64,000 nucleotides of DNA. It comes from Nitrospira sp. Its GTDB lineage: Bacteria; Nitrospirota; Nitrospiria; Nitrospirales; Nitrospiraceae. Shown one piece after another: positions 63,968 to 64,000 of this stretch. Position numbers and translations under genes: made by a program. Below the pieces are notes generated by a model, which did no database searches, was not told the origin of the DNA, and saw nothing but the letters and a program-made list of their open reading frames with translations. Each line of letters starts with the position of its first letter. The first letter of the stretch is position 1. The DNA is taken from NCBI GenBank assembly GCA_022226955.1, contig CP092079.1:833772-897771 (forward strand). Reading direction: 5' to 3'.

Positions 63968-64000
63968 GAAAACGCCTCCAGCTAAACAAACTAGTGTATC

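Noticed and set aside
1-64000. CRISPR arrays, tRNA/rRNA genes, insertion sequences, toxin-antitoxin or phage-defence genes
   Set aside because: None was seen: no regular direct-repeat/spacer series, no cloverleaf or transposase, and no recognisable defence proteins.

Overview
This window looks like chromosomal DNA of a Nitrospira-type bacterium (phylum Nitrospirota). That placement is inferred from overall gene style: a Gram-negative double envelope, an exosortase of the XrtD/VPLPA-CTERM kind next to an exopolysaccharide (EPS) export locus, a fairly GC-rich background, and a palindromic spacer element of a type I associate with Nitrospira. It was not tested against any database. No rRNA, tRNA, CRISPR array, insertion sequence or prophage was seen.

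Region by region. (1) 0-3.4 kb, minus strand: malic enzyme with an ACT domain, a J-domain protein, and RNase D. (2) 3.4-10 kb, plus strand: a tiny secreted Lys/Glu-rich protein with its own strong terminator, a very large thioredoxin-like/aldo-keto reductase fusion, a Pal-like lipoprotein, and an exopolyphosphatase. (3) 10-11.3 kb, minus: SixA-type phosphatase and an OmpR-type response regulator without a kinase. (4) 11.5-23.1 kb, minus: a compact EPS assembly operon running from exosortase XrtD (fused to EpsI) through a WecA-like sugar-phosphate transferase, a TPR lipoprotein, a Wza-like exporter, an outer-membrane barrel, a chain-length protein and a CpsD-like ATPase to an ExeA-like ATPase. 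(5) 23.4-25.8 kb: three paralogous secreted proteins ending in VPLPA/VPLPT-CTERM sorting signals, the expected substrates of XrtD. (6) 26-43.2 kb, minus: sugar and polymer genes. These are three glycosyltransferases, two hexapeptide acyltransferases, an asparagine synthetase-like amidotransferase coupled to a DUF4091 protein and a heparinase-family lyase, an O-antigen ligase/polymerase, a flippase, WecB, and Gmd/Fcl for GDP-L-fucose. (7) 43.4-54.6 kb: a TPR protein, then a plus-strand type II secretion operon (gspC, E, F, G, H, I, J, N, L, M, K) with no gspD. (8) 54.7-64 kb: phosphate acquisition: two PstS-type binding proteins, a phosphate-porin-like barrel with three lipoproteins downstream, and pstCAB-phoU.

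How it fits together. Regions 4-6 form one polysaccharide and protein-sorting factory: nucleotide sugars (WecB, Gmd, Fcl) feed glycosyltransferases, the flippase/ligase and Wzz/Wza-type export complete the polymer, and XrtD processes VPLPA-CTERM proteins. Region 8 appears to be a Pho regulon. Three clusters of TAAC-type half sites spaced exactly 11 bp apart sit upstream of the first pstS, the porin operon and the second pstS, and two of them are near copies of each other. Notable oddities are the giant fusion protein, a lipoprotein gene with no ATG/GTG/TTG start, a long palindromic element inside the secretion operon, a repeated motif upstream of wecB and gmd, and a stand-alone TPR protein that is a paralogue of the tail of the EPS ATPase.
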